DNA of 64,000 nucleotides from Prevotella aurantiaca JCM 15754. GTDB taxonomy: Bacteria > Bacteroidota > Bacteroidia > Bacteroidales > Bacteroidaceae. The notes under the pieces are model-generated. The model was given only the letters and a program-made list of their open reading frames with translations, had not been told where the DNA came from and ran no database searches. Made by a program: the position numbers and the translations under genes. The stretch covers positions 1-64,000 of the forward strand of contig NZ_BAKF01000012.1 of assembly GCF_000614025.1 (NCBI RefSeq), in the 5' to 3' direction. Below are positions 63,945 through 64,000 of this stretch, piece after piece (the stretch's first letter is position 1; the number at the start of each line of letters is the position of its first letter).

Positions 63945-64000
63945 TCATCATTTATAAGGAAATTTATAAGGAATATTGCTGAAAATGTGAGATTATAACT

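Overview
The window looks like a chromosomal segment of a low-GC Bacteroidales bacterium, most likely Prevotella or a close relative. Supporting evidence: many genes are preceded by the Bacteroidetes sigma-ABfr promoter (TTTG or TTG, 19-21 bases, TAnnTTTG); Shine-Dalgarno sequences are rare; and the family content fits (type III glutamine synthetase, GlsB/GlsA glycine-lipid enzymes, a PASTA-bearing FtsI, FtsL-like protein, DUF4250, SUKH/DUF2750 immunity proteins). Genus is inferred, not proven.

Region 1 (1-8210) is a type II-C CRISPR-Cas locus with an unusual annex. The order is array (9 repeats, 8 spacers, 1803-2460), cas2, cas1, cas9 on the minus strand, then a tracrRNA on the plus strand diverging from cas9. 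Each 47-base repeat contains a complete promoter. To the left (88-1231) lie five solo or broken copies of the same repeat, placed in front of or between a coiled-coil gene, two paralogous 52-residue membrane proteins and a minus-strand structured RNA with its own promoter and terminator. A truncated phage-like gene abuts the array, and the first base of repeat 1 completes its stop codon. This repeat-promoter cassette region is the best candidate here for an undescribed system.

Region 2 (8211-14030) holds a small immunity-protein cluster (unknown protein, DUF2750, broken SUKH gene), an OmpA-like lipoprotein, envelope proteins of unknown function and two overlapping glycosyltransferase genes. 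Region 3 (14240-23250) holds two candidate non-coding RNAs, a PIF1-like helicase, glnN, and the glycine-lipid pair glsA-glsB.

Region 4 (23380-40015) is the division and cell wall (dcw) cluster: mraZ-rsmH-ftsL-ftsI-murE-mraY-murD-ftsW, then a gap with a palindromic repeat and a new promoter, then murG-murC-ftsQ-ftsA-ftsZ. An autoregulatory MraZ operator of three 10-bp boxes precedes mraZ. ftsI, murC and ftsZ (and glsA) each lack one base relative to an otherwise intact frame, which most likely reflects assembly or homopolymer errors.

Region 5 (40046-54136) carries housekeeping genes: a leucine-rich-repeat lipoprotein, an AraC regulator, gyrB, rpsT with tRNA-Glu, recO, ung, gpmI, a nucleoside-recognition membrane protein, cdd and a beta-helix lipoprotein. 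Region 6 (54300-64000) has an outer-membrane TonB-type protein with an upstream G tract, a 22-bp minisatellite, and an operon for porphyrin handling (TonB receptor, MFS transporter, hemN, hemG). A dispersed palindromic repeat family occurs in four intergenic gaps (14628, 20891, 33374, 51582).
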